Shown here piece after piece: positions 55,468 to 64,000 of a stretch of 64,000 nucleotides of DNA. The DNA is from Achatina immaculata (lineage: Eukaryota > Mollusca > Gastropoda > Stylommatophora > Achatinidae). The stretch's first letter is position 1, and every line of letters starts with the position of its first letter. The notes under the pieces were generated by a model. The model did no database searches. It saw only the letters and a list, made by a program, of their open reading frames with translations, and was not told the origin of the DNA. The position numbers were made by a program, and so were the translations under genes. The stretch lies in assembly GCA_009760885.1 (NCBI GenBank), contig CM019697.1:32490096-32554095 (forward strand), read 5' to 3'.

Positions 55468-55497
<30 letters not shown>
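55468..55497. repeat. (GT)n microsatellite
   Basis: Fifteen TG units followed by a T run, adjoining the 5' side of the next LINE fragment. Confidence 0.98.
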
Positions 55498-55500
<3 letters not shown>

Positions 55501-55504
55501 TTTT

Positions 55505-56075
55505 AATCTAACCCAAAATGTAACCAACGTTTAAACAATCTATGTCTTCCACAACCTAGACTTGATCTTTTCAGGAAAAGCTGTGCTTATTCTGCTGCTC
55601 ATCTTTGGAATACCCTCCTATCCTGTATTAAAAAAATATATAAACTATACTCCTTCCTACAACTACAAACTTTTCCAGTATCTATTTGATGTCGACTACA
55701 TGCGTTCATAATTCATAAAATGTACATGTTAATGTAGACTTTCTTACAGGCACCGAATTAATAACTTAATTATTCTGAATTGTACTGAAATTGTAGTTTG
55801 GTAGATAGTCATTAGTGTGAGACTGAGAGAATAACTTTTAAGAGAAACTTGTATGTAGCTACTTTCTGTACAGAGTGCATAGATAAGAGTGAACGTAAAT
55901 GTTGTATTTTATTTTATGTTTCTCAGCTTTTCAATGTTAATTACGTCTGTTATATGTGTAAAATATTTGTAGAAAGTCTGGAACAGAGTGAAAGGTGTAT
56001 GATAAAATGCAGAATGTCAGACGGGCCTGCGTGCCCAATTCTTAACCCTTTGAAAATAAAGATCAATCACTCAAT
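55505..56075 (+). pseudogene. LINE 3' end (YSAAHLWN family) with AATAAAG
   Basis: The + frame reads QPRLDLFRKSCAYSAAHLWN at 55553-55612, the typical last conserved motif of CR1/jockey-like reverse transcriptases. It is followed by about 450 bp without a frame that ends in GTGCCCAATTCTTAACCC, AAAATAAAGATCAATCACTC. The terminal part is shared with 13280-13400 and 13812-13900, and the coding part with 14505-14720 and 18350-18560. This copy links the two and shows that they belong to one family. Confidence 0.75.
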
Positions 56076-56087
56076 CAGTTAGTCAGT

Positions 56088-56127
56088 CAATCTCTCTCTC
56101 TCTCGCTCTCTCTCTCTCTCGCTCTCT

Positions 56128-56160
<33 letters not shown>
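56088..56160. repeat. (CT)n microsatellite
   Basis: CTCTCTCT with regular GCTC interruptions, between two convergent LINE 3' ends. Confidence 0.98.
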
Positions 56161-56161
<1 letters not shown>

Positions 56162-56330
56162 GGGCATGTAGGTGCAAAAGACATGGGGCTTCCGCTAGGG
56201 TTTTCCAGGAATGCCTGTCTTTCGCCTTCCCCCCCCCCCCCCCGCTCTTGCCCAGGTGAGCCCTCTGTTGCTCAACATCCTCTCTGTTGTTCTTCTCCAT
56301 GTCTCCTTTGCTCTACCATCACTCCCTATT
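56161..56330 (-). pseudogene. LINE C-terminal tail (LAEAPC family), copy 2
   Basis: Minus strand: CTTGGGC-side sequence ending KDRHSWKTLAEAPC in frame pieces, matching 13555-13650 and 58221-58365. A C15 run at 56229-56243 (G on the coding strand) replaces the lysine-rich stretch of the other copies. The (CT)n array on its left, (GA)n on the LINE strand, is its likely tail. Confidence 0.6.
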
Positions 56331-56809
56331 TCTCTGAGGTCTTCATCTCAGTGCTATCGTTGATAATGAGTTACTAGTTATCTGCAGTACATGCCCCAGC
56401 CATCACAAACATTTTACCTCAGTGTCTAACCAAGCTAAACTGTCGGGGTGCAGGACCTAGTATTATTTTTCGAGTTTTTTCTTCTTTTTTTGTTTTTGTT
56501 TTACACAAAAATAGTGCGTATTTTGTGGCGGGAAGAACGGTGCTTCTATCTTCGCCACGGCCACGTGAGTATCACTTAACACACGGCAATGAAATACACG
56601 AAAGACAGGATAATAATTATTTTCTTGCTTATTTTCTTTTGTTTTTTCAGTGTGTTATTCATTAAATACGTTCGTTCTGGGCTGATAGGGCTTCCATGGG
56701 AATGCTTATCTGCTATGTTTGCTTCTCTGTATTTATAACCAGACTTGTGATCTTTCTTTTCCTGTGCAGTTTGGTCAGACAATTCTTATTATTTTCCCTT
56801 GCTCATTAT

Positions 56810-56884
56810 CTGTCTGTCTGCCTGCCTGCCTGCCTGTCTGTCTGTCTGTCTGCCTGCCTGTCTGCCTCCCTGCCTGCCTGCCTA

Positions 56885-56923
<39 letters not shown>

Positions 56924-56930
56924 TCCGCTG
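56810..56930. repeat. (CTGT)n/(CCTG)n microsatellite
   Basis: Blocks of CTGT and CCTG alternate. Frames rich in C, L, P, S and V are artefacts. Confidence 0.98.
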
Positions 56931-57285
56931 ACTAAAGCTTTGTCTTCTCGAGGCACGAATAAGAAATTTCGAGTATGTTTTCCAAATGATCTATCTGTAT
57001 CTTATGTTACAGAATGTTTTTTCTCGGAACATATTAACTTGTTTATTTTTTCTATGCATTGTTTTTTTCACATCCTAAACACGTCTTTCTTGAATAGTAT
57101 TTATATCCCATCGAAATATTTTTTTTTATTTCTGCATGAAGCGTCATTAAAATTACAGACATGGAACAAACTCTGGTAAATGATTGGCTAAAACTGTTTT
57201 TGGATAATGAGTGGTTAATGTTCTTCGATAAGATCAATGATTCCATGAAAAGGCGATCTTAATCTCCTTCTCTGAGTTAGCAGAA

Positions 57286-57835
57286 AGTTATTTTCTGTTA
57301 TCTACTTGTACCTCTTGTTACACGACTAAAGTTTCTGTTATCTACTTCCACTTCTTGTTACACCACTAAAGATTGCTGTTATCTACTTCTACTTCTTGTT
57401 ACACCACTAAAGATTTTCTGTTATCTACTACTACTTCCTGTTATACCACTAAAAATGTATGTTATGTACATCTACTTCTTGTTACACCACTAAACATTTC
57501 TGTTATATACATCTACTTCCTGTTACACCACTAAAAATTCTGTTATATACATCTACTTCTTGTTACACCACTAAAATTTTTGATATGCTTCTATTTCTTG
57601 TTAAACCACTACAATTTTTTATATATATTTCTACTTCTTGTTACACCACTAAAACCTTCTGTCGTCTACTTCTACTTTTGTTACACCACTAAAAATTCTG
57701 TTGTCTACTTTTTGTTACACCACTAAAAATTCTGTTGTCTACTTTTTGTTACACCATTAACAATTTAATTTCTGTTATCTGCTTCTTGTCACACTAGAAA
57801 AAATTTCTGCTATCTGTTTCAACTTCTTGTTACAC
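57286..57835. repeat. About 41-bp minisatellite, about 14 degenerate copies
   Basis: Unit TTCTGTTATCTACTTCTACT followed by TCTTGTTACACCACTAAAGA. Units differ by substitutions and deletions of up to 10 bp, more than in the other arrays, so this one is older or less homogenised. Confidence 0.9.
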
Positions 57836-58163
57836 GCGGTATGAATGTTTGTGGCTGTTGTCTAAAGCTTTGTTATATGAGAATGTGTGCTGAAGGCCAC
57901 AGCAAGACGGGCGCTAGTGGAGTATATGATGACGGATGTGTGTGCTTTAGTTTTAAATAGGATAGGAGGAGAAAGGGAAGTGAGGCAGTGTTAGATAATA
58001 ATATGAGCAAGTGAAAAATGAAAAACAAGAAACAAACTAATAATGCAGTATTTCAGCACTATGCCTTTGTCACGGGCAATAGAAATGCAACAGATAATTG
58101 GTGCAATAAAAACAATAAAAATTGTTGGAATTTATCTACAAGAGATCTTACTAGTGTAAAAGT

Positions 58164-58167
58164 CGAG

Positions 58168-58220
<53 letters not shown>
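58164..58220. repeat. (TA)n microsatellite
   Basis: About 27 TA units ending at the 3' end of the LINE fragment that follows. Confidence 0.98.
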
Positions 58221-58222
<2 letters not shown>

Positions 58223-58365
58223 TGCCAAAGGCGCATATGGCTTCCGCAAAGGTTTTCCACAAACGTCTGTTCTTTGCCTTTTTTTCTGCTCTTGCCCAGG
58301 TGAGCCCTCTGTTGATCAAAATCCTCTCTGTTGTTCTTCTGCATGATCTACCCTTACTTCTTTTC
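58221..58365 (-). pseudogene. LINE C-terminal tail (LAEAPC family), copy 3
   Basis: Minus-strand reading AEKKAKNRRLWKTFAEAICA followed by FGT. Same layout as 13555-13650 and 56161-56330. The (TA)n array replaces a (GA)n tail. Confidence 0.65.
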
Positions 58366-58464
58366 CCCTATGGTGTCCTTCTTAGTGCTGTTTTTGGTAT
58401 ATATTAAATATTGGTCAGCTCGAAGAGTCGTTTTAATGTTATCGTGTTTTTTTTCTGATCTGGT

Positions 58465-58785
58465 CAGTCAGTCAGTCATATGCATGCCCCTTGCGGAACT
58501 TTGCCTCCCTAACAGCTCTACTGTAGGCCTCTCGGTTGTAAGCAAGATGCCCTGCTGCTGATGCACCCATTTGCAGATTATCAACGATGTCTTGCAGCCA
58601 TTTTCGCCTTCGTCTTTCTCTCTTCCTTTTTCCTATTATGTACCCTCCCAAGACGGTCTTCTCTAAATTATCATGACGTTTAATATGTCCAAAATATTTA
58701 AATTTTCTCTGTTTAATCTCCTTTACTAGCCAGCCTTCTTCAATATCAAGTTCTTGTAGTAAGGATATATTTGTTCTTTTCCTGA
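58465..58785 (-). pseudogene. LINE family 1, 3' end with target duplication
   Basis: Minus strand: TNISLLQELDIEEGWLVKEI, FKYFGHIKRHDNLEKTVLGG, KWLQDIVDNLQMGASAAGHL and EAKFRKGHAYD followed by a (TGAC)n tail. TTTCTGAT(C/T)TGGT at 58452-58464 and 58786-58798 is a 13-bp target duplication with one mismatch. The insert is 5'-truncated to 321 bp, and its frame is open over nearly the whole length. Confidence 0.88.
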
Positions 58786-59118
58786 TTTCTGATTTGGTGC
58801 GGTGCACGCTAGGAGATTTGTTGAAATGCTGTGCAAAGTTGTTTTTCTTTCTTCCTAGGCGATCATCACGTCTAGATCTTTATGGATATAATTTTGTAGT
58901 AAATTTTACATCAAAATCATACATCTGATCTTTGTGGCTTATGGTTGTCTCATTTGTATTACAATATATTTGTGAAAATTTTGCAAATGAAATGTATAGA
59001 AACGAGTAAACTAAACATAAAAACTTTGAAAAAAAAACGTGTTCTGTGTTAATTTAACTTGAAGAAAGAAAATTTTAGAAACATAAAAAAGTTTAATCTA
59101 CCTCGGTTTGAAACCATC

Positions 59119-59380
59119 TATACTCCTCTATGTTATCCATACTCCTCTATGTTATCCATATTCCTCTATGTTATCCATACTCCTCTATGTTATCCATACT
59201 TCTCTGTGTTATCCATACTTCTCTGTATTATTCATACTCCTCTATGTTATCTATATTCCTCTATGTTATCCATACTCCTCTATGTTGTCCATACTTCTCT
59301 GTGTTATCCATACTTCTCTGTGTTATCCATACTTCTCTGTGTTATCCATACTTCTCTGTGTTATCCATACTCCTCTATGG
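59119..59380. repeat. 19-bp minisatellite, about 14 copies
   Basis: Unit ACTCCTCTATGTTATCCAT. A second variant (ACTTCTCTGTGTTATCCAT) dominates the right half. The period is kept without indels. Confidence 0.95.
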
Positions 59381-59499
59381 AGTAGAATGGTGGAGAGAAA
59401 ATAAAAAGAAAACTGGGCAGTCTACTTATTCCACACAAGTTGCTACAGAAGGATTTTTAATATTTCCTGAGCACAGACAATAGATAACAAAGACCTACT

Positions 59500-59830
59500 T
59501 GCCCAATGTGAACTAGAAATACGCATGCGATAACAGAACAAAAAAGCTGGAAATGGACTGCTCACGTGCTCTGAAGAGACTTGTAGCAACATCGCTAAAA
59601 CAGCCACGAGATGGACACTCGATGGGAAAAAAAGAGGCCGAACAAAGACTACCTGGCGGAGAACTGTAGAAGCGGAGATCAGTGACATGCTGCACAGCTG
59701 GGGCACAATACAAACAGCTGACCGCGGACTGTGAGCGGTGGACAGAATGTGTTGCTGATCTGCAAGACGCCACATCGGATACTAGGCGGTGATTGCTTAG
59801 TTGATAGCCGACCAAGGACATAGATGGATG
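59500..59830 (+). pseudogene. LINE 3' end with (ATGG)n tail
   Basis: The + frame reads SMGKKRGRTKTTWRRTVEAE, ISDMLHSWGTIQTADRGL and ends near a GATGGATGGATGGG tail (59822-59837). GKxxRGRxKTTWRRTVE and the S-W-G-T segment are standard C-terminal LINE motifs. The opposite-strand relative lies at 19676-19975. The copy has stops and a decayed final DRxxW motif. Confidence 0.75.
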
Positions 59831-60232
59831 GATGGGTATGAAACCAATTCAGCTTATAAACTCTCCACCCCACACCCCCCACCCCACCCCACCCGCGTCT
59901 CTCTCTCCACTCCGTATTTTACCTATACTGTTCAAAAAAAAAAAAGTAAAGCGACAAATACGATGTTGGGATTTAAACTGAAGTTTGCTGATCAGACAAG
60001 GGCAAATTTCCTGAAACGTTTACTTGGACATCAGCTTCACGTGCTGACCTGAATTGTATCAGCAGATGATTCATGGGCACAGACAAAACAGAATTTTTGA
60101 CAATAAATCGTGACAGGTTCACGAGAATCCCGTGAAACTTACTGAACTCAAAACTCACTGACCATGTTATGGAATGCCTATAAAAGATTGACTCTCCTCG
60201 AATCAATTCATTTGAAAATTCAGTGTGCAAGT

Positions 60233-61235
60233 ATGGTTCATCTCACTACAGAACAACGATTCATCATCATTGGATGTTTACTGATTGGATGGTCACAAAG
60301 TGTAATGGCCAGACAATTTAATGTGGTTAGAAGCACCATTAGTCGTCTTTGGAGACACGATTTCAAGAAACTTGCTCAGTTGCAGACTGGCCACGCAGTG
60401 GAAGACCCATAGTCACAACTCCTACCAAAGACCGCTTCATACGGCTGCGTCACCTCTAGAATCGACTTGGATCTGCGTCCTCAACAGTCCAGTCAATGAC
60501 AGCAGCTCGTCGAAGTTCAGATAAAACAGTCAGAAACCGGCTGCACGACGCTGGTCTTTGGGCTAGAAGACCCTACAGAGGTCCTGTACTTACGGACCGG
60601 CATCGCCAGAACCGAATGCAGTGGACGAACCACCATCGTCAGTGGATCATTGCGAATGATTGGAGAAGGGTTTGGTTTGGTAATGAATCAGTCTTCCTGG
60701 TCCAGTGACATGATAGACGGAGAAGAGTTTACCGCAGAGTCCATGAGCACTACGCCCAGAACTGTGTAGATAAGGCTCCTCCACATGGTGGTGGAGGTGT
60801 ACTGGTATTGGAACGATCATGTGAAGTGACCTGGTGCAAATAGAAGGACGCCTGAATGCCCAACAATGCGAAATGAAATTCTTCGTCCTGACGTCCTTCC
60901 ACTTCTGGCTGCACCAGGGTCGATTTTTCAACAGGATAACACTCAATCTCATGTGGCACAACTTACCACCAAGTTCCTCGCTGACAACAACGTCCAGACC
61001 ATTCCATGGCCATCCATGTCATCAGACATGAACCCAATAAAACACTTATGGGATGAACTCAACAGACAAGTCCGCCAGCGAGACGTGGCGCCAACCAATC
61101 TCCGACAGTTGTCTTTTGCACTGCGGGGAAGAGTGGGCAGCCATCCAACACCAACAGTTCAAACGGCTAATCGGATCCATGTCAAGGAGATGTCGTTCTC
61201 TGATACAGGCCAGAGGAGGCCATACACCTTACTGA
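60233..61235 (+). pseudogene. Tc1-like transposase with two lost catalytic residues
   Basis: ATG at 60233 opens MVHLTTEQRFIIIGCLLIGW, a helix-turn-helix (MARQFNVVRSTISRLW), then after a TAG near 60410 the second DNA-binding part SSDKTVRNRLHDAGLWARRP. Of the D,D,E triad, the first is replaced: VWFGNESVF has N where the family has D. The second is kept in FQQDNTQSHVA. The third is replaced: MNPIKHLWDEL has K where the family has E. Frames change near 60700 and again near 60850 and 61120. Both the frame damage and the residue losses show that it is dead. Confidence 0.88.
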
Positions 61236-61354
61236 AACAGAGGCCTCAGTCGCAAAGAATAAAAGTCCAAACCAAATTTAATGAACATCTTTTCATTGTT
61301 GATGATCTCAATGTAGGGACAATGGCTACGATCACTGACTAGTACAGTCACTGC

Positions 61355-61515
61355 CCGGAAGGAAAGCAATGGTAAACTATCTTCTGAAAATATGCCAAGA
61401 AACCCAAACAGGATGCATCAGTAGCAGGCCATCTTGCGCACAATCTACAGGCCTACAGGAGTGGTGTTAAGGTGGCAAAGTTCCACAAGGGACATGGAAA
61501 TGAATTGTTAAATTC
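61355..61515 (+). repeat. LINE family 1 deletion derivative inside the Tc1
   Basis: GGAAAGCAATGGTAAACTAT and TGCCAAGAAACC (61368-61410) resemble the end of a LINE 5' region (compare GAAGGCAACGGGAAACCACT at 50194 in the RTE-like element). They are joined directly to the family 1 3' end: GTAGCAGGCCATCTTGCGCA, GGCCTACAGGAGTGGTGTTA and AAGTTCCACAAGGGACATGG. The whole protein-coding middle is missing. The exact borders in the Tc1 are not resolved. Confidence 0.6.
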
Positions 61516-61623
61516 TTAAAGTTTGTTCATACCAAGGTTGAAACATTAATTCCGTAAAATAAAATTTTGATACAAGTTTGAAATTTGGTGTCCATTACGA
61601 CTACAGCATTTTTTTTAACAGTA

Positions 61624-63260
61624 TAGATTTTCAACCATTCCAAACACGGCTTTCAGTATTTATACAAACTAGTCACGCTAACTACGCCTTCTAAGTTGTA
61701 TACAACAGATATATTTTAAAGAGTTCTCATTATGCTTTCTGAGAAAACTGGATCCACAAGCAGAACTGAAAACAAATATTAGTGTAGCCCCATTTTCCAC
61801 GTCGGTTAATGCAGTAATGTAGGCAGAAACATCAGTACAGGAAAACATACAAGTAATTTGAAACGATCTGAAAACACAAAAAACACTAGCACAAAATCAG
61901 TTTCCTACATGACAACATTATAGAGGATGCCAATATTGCTGAAACCATACAAGCAATTAACACGAGAGAATGTACTTAACACAGACCACTGTTTCCCTTC
62001 TATTTCAAGCTATGCATGAAGCGCTTATAAGCAGACCGGTAGCTCTAACTTGCGTCAGTACATGTAAATGGACGGACAGCTATAAATTACTTCAGTGTCT
62101 GACACGTGACACACACGGATTTAAAATGTCCTTTTTTTCACTACTGGCTCCTGATTTGCTCACTGCATGACCTAGCAGGAGCAGGGATGAGAATGGAGAA
62201 GGCTAATTATAGGGGTTTTTTTGTTCATTGGTTCTCATAGTCTGCCGTATCGTCTCCTTGTGAGCCATGTGAAGATGCAGAGAGAGGGAAGAGACTGGCG
62301 AGGGGGGGGGGGGAGGCATCCAAACCAAGTGAGAGAGAGAAAAAGAGATTTTAGAGGGTGCTAGGGAGTTTGGCCTGTAAAGAAAGGGCTCCTTGCCAAA
62401 AGAAGACACTTTGAGACCTGGAAACTAGGCCCCTGGACTAGGTGCTCGTGTGTGTGTGTTCAGTTTAACAGTATAAATTATAAGCCCATTGTTTGCCTGC
62501 AGGATCTTTATCGGGCAGTAAATGCCGCGCATTATAGGGGAATCTATTTGATCAAATAGTCATTGTGAACATACGACATAATATAATACATATGTATCAT
62601 TAGCCTTTGAAAATTGTAGACAAAGCATTTTTTAAACGTCAGGGAAAGAAAAAAACGTTATAAGAGAGGAATTTTTAAAAACTTTCCTTGCGTTGGTCAC
62701 GAATGTCACTTAAGCTGATACTGATAAAAGAATGTAAAAAAAAAAGATTCTCATGGGGATTTAAGTAGTAATTTATCACCCAAAGTGGCTTTTTTCCAGA
62801 ATTTACTTACTGGTTTATTTATTTTGTCGGATTCTTTATGTTATCCGCTGTAATACCACCGCTGTGGATCCTAACATTTAACAGACACAGCTTAAGAAAT
62901 TAAAGTACTGAAACATAATCCTATCTCGTATTGCTTCATTTAACGAACTTTAGTTTTTTAAAAAAAAGGAATAATGTTGTTTTTTTATAATATATAAAGC
63001 CCCAACCATGTCATGCTATTTTCGATAGTAATAATCATTCAGGTCCAGAGTTTTGTTTTGTTTAGATGATACAGAAAAAAATTGCGAGATTTTTTTCCTT
63101 ACTGCTCGCGGAGAATTATCTGATACATCCCAGTAAAGTAGCTAACAGGATGTTTGAAAAAACATTTGTTTTTATTTCTTATCTTATCTTTGTTTTGACG
63201 TATAGCAGTTATTTATGACATTATTGTAACTTGCACTTCTATGTCTCAGTTACACTTTTA
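61624..63260. other. AT-rich region without recognised features
   Basis: No gene, transposon end or minisatellite seen. A G12 run stands at 62302-62313 and a short (GA)n at 62330-62345. Confidence 0.5.
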
Positions 63261-63264
63261 TACA

Positions 63265-63316
63265 AATAACTACATATTACACACACATACATACACACAC
63301 ACATATATATATATAT
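63265..63316. repeat. (CA)n/(TA)n microsatellite
   Basis: ACACACATACATACACACAC followed by (TA)n, abutting the truncated 5' end of the LINE that follows. Confidence 0.95.
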
Positions 63317-63317
63317 C

Positions 63318-64000
63318 AGCGAAGAGCAGAACCTCTATCTTAATGCAAAGAAAACTAAATTGATGACAACTGACAAAACAAACAAGGCAACTGAAATATG
63401 TATCAATGAGGAAAAACTGGAAGAAGTGGAGAGTTTTGAATATCTTGGATCACTACTAACTAATAATGGAGATACAATGAGGGAAATTAAAAGGAGGACA
63501 TCTATCGCTCTTCAGAAAGTAAAACAAATAAAGAATCTGTGGAGAGGAGCAGACAGAACCACAAAAATAAGATTTTTAAGGGCATGCATCTTTCCCATCG
63601 CAACATATGCCTGTGAGACCTGGACACTTAACAAAACAGCTGAGAAACACATAAATGCCTTTGAATGTAAATGCTACAGAAGAGTTCTCCAAATATCGTG
63701 GACACAAAAAAGAACAAATATATCTATACTACAAGAGCTTAATATTGAAGAAGGCTGGTTAGTGAAGAGGATTAAAGAGAGAAAACTGAAATATTTTGGA
63801 CACATTAAACGTCATGATAATTTAGAGAAGACCGTATTGGAAGGATACATAATGGGAAAAAGAAAAAGAGGAAGACCAAGACGAAGATGGCTGCAAGACA
63901 TCGTTGACGATCTGGAAATGGATGCAACAGCAGCAGGCCATCTTGCTCACAACCGAGAGGCCTACAGGAGTGCTGTTTGGGAGGCAAAGTTCCGCAAGGG
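63318..64000 (+). pseudogene. LINE family 1, C-terminal third, open to the window edge
   Basis: Frame from 63318 without stops to the window end. In order: LYLNAKKTKLMTT and VESFEYLGSLLTNNGDTMRE (the reverse-transcriptase region after YADD), KIRFLRACIFPIATYACETW, KTAEKHINAFECKCYRRVLQ, LKYFGHIKRHDNLEKTVLEG, GKRKRGRPRRRWLQDIVDDL and EAKFRKG. The order matches the C-terminal part of RTE-like/related LINE polyproteins (often annotated craniofacial-development-protein-2-like). It is 5'-truncated at 63318, next to a (TA)n array. The end of the frame and the tail lie beyond the window. It is the best preserved copy of the family seen six more times on the other strand or as fragments. Confidence 0.85.

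Larger units (their letters stand above)
59928..61621 (+). mobile_element. Tc1-like transposon, inactive
   Basis: Termini CTGTTCAAAAAAAAAAAAG and TTTTTTTTAACAG (inverse) are flanked by TA (59926-59927 and 61622-61623). The length of 1694 bp is normal for Tc1. The transposase frame is at 60233-61235. A LINE-derived piece interrupts the 3' untranslated part. Confidence 0.82.

Overview
The window is nuclear DNA from an animal and consists almost entirely of repeats. Many different LINE, Penelope-like, mariner/Tc1, hAT-like and tRNA-derived SINE relics sit among unusually large minisatellites and microsatellites, with AT-rich unique sequence between them. The mix of RTE-like LINEs, mariner and Tc1 transposases, a Penelope-like GIY-YIG fragment and several tRNA-headed SINEs suggests a lophotrochozoan, most likely a mollusc. 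That is an inference from family content; no taxonomic marker gene is present. I see no bacterial operon, rRNA gene, functional tRNA gene or CRISPR array, and no host protein-coding gene that I can recognise.

Layout. 1-760: mostly unique. 764-2675: 31-bp minisatellite. 2701-5472: a 1.39-kb segment present twice in tandem, almost identical. 5640-7460: LINE tails and a 25-bp minisatellite that runs directly into a LINE C-terminal reading frame. 7578-7942: a 44-bp minisatellite whose unit encodes a reverse-transcriptase motif, flanked by a 12-bp direct repeat. 8150-13000: microsatellites, a 47-bp minisatellite and a 36-bp minisatellite with a 319-codon open frame. 13280-15700: LINE 3' ends, a SINE and a possible exon. 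16230-18011: nested hairpins, a block of degenerate complex repeats and a 93-bp MITE. 18350-24840: LINE relics, SINEs, a 31-bp and a 36-bp minisatellite. 26000-33180: SINE heads, LINE tail, hAT-like MITE, 39-bp and 28-bp minisatellites. 33271-34748: nested insertion (tetranucleotide array, then SINE, then Penelope-like element). 35830-38600: a TGA array with a target-site duplication, promoter-like motifs, LINE pieces. 38695-41125: a 2.4-kb minisatellite of mostly 36-bp units. 42186-46170: LINE relics and microsatellites. 46966-49545: mariner interrupted by a LINE. 49871-53184: nearly complete 3.3-kb RTE-like LINE. 53268-55094: hAT-like ends enclosing two mariners. 55505-59830: LINE tails and two minisatellites. 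59928-61621: dead Tc1 element carrying a LINE-derived piece. 63318-64000: 3' half of a LINE frame running off the window.

The elements do not form a pathway, but they do interact physically. At least four nested insertions can be ordered in time from target-site duplications or terminal repeats. Several LINE families end in their own microsatellite tails. At least two minisatellites appear to have grown out of LINE coding sequence, which is the most interesting theme here.
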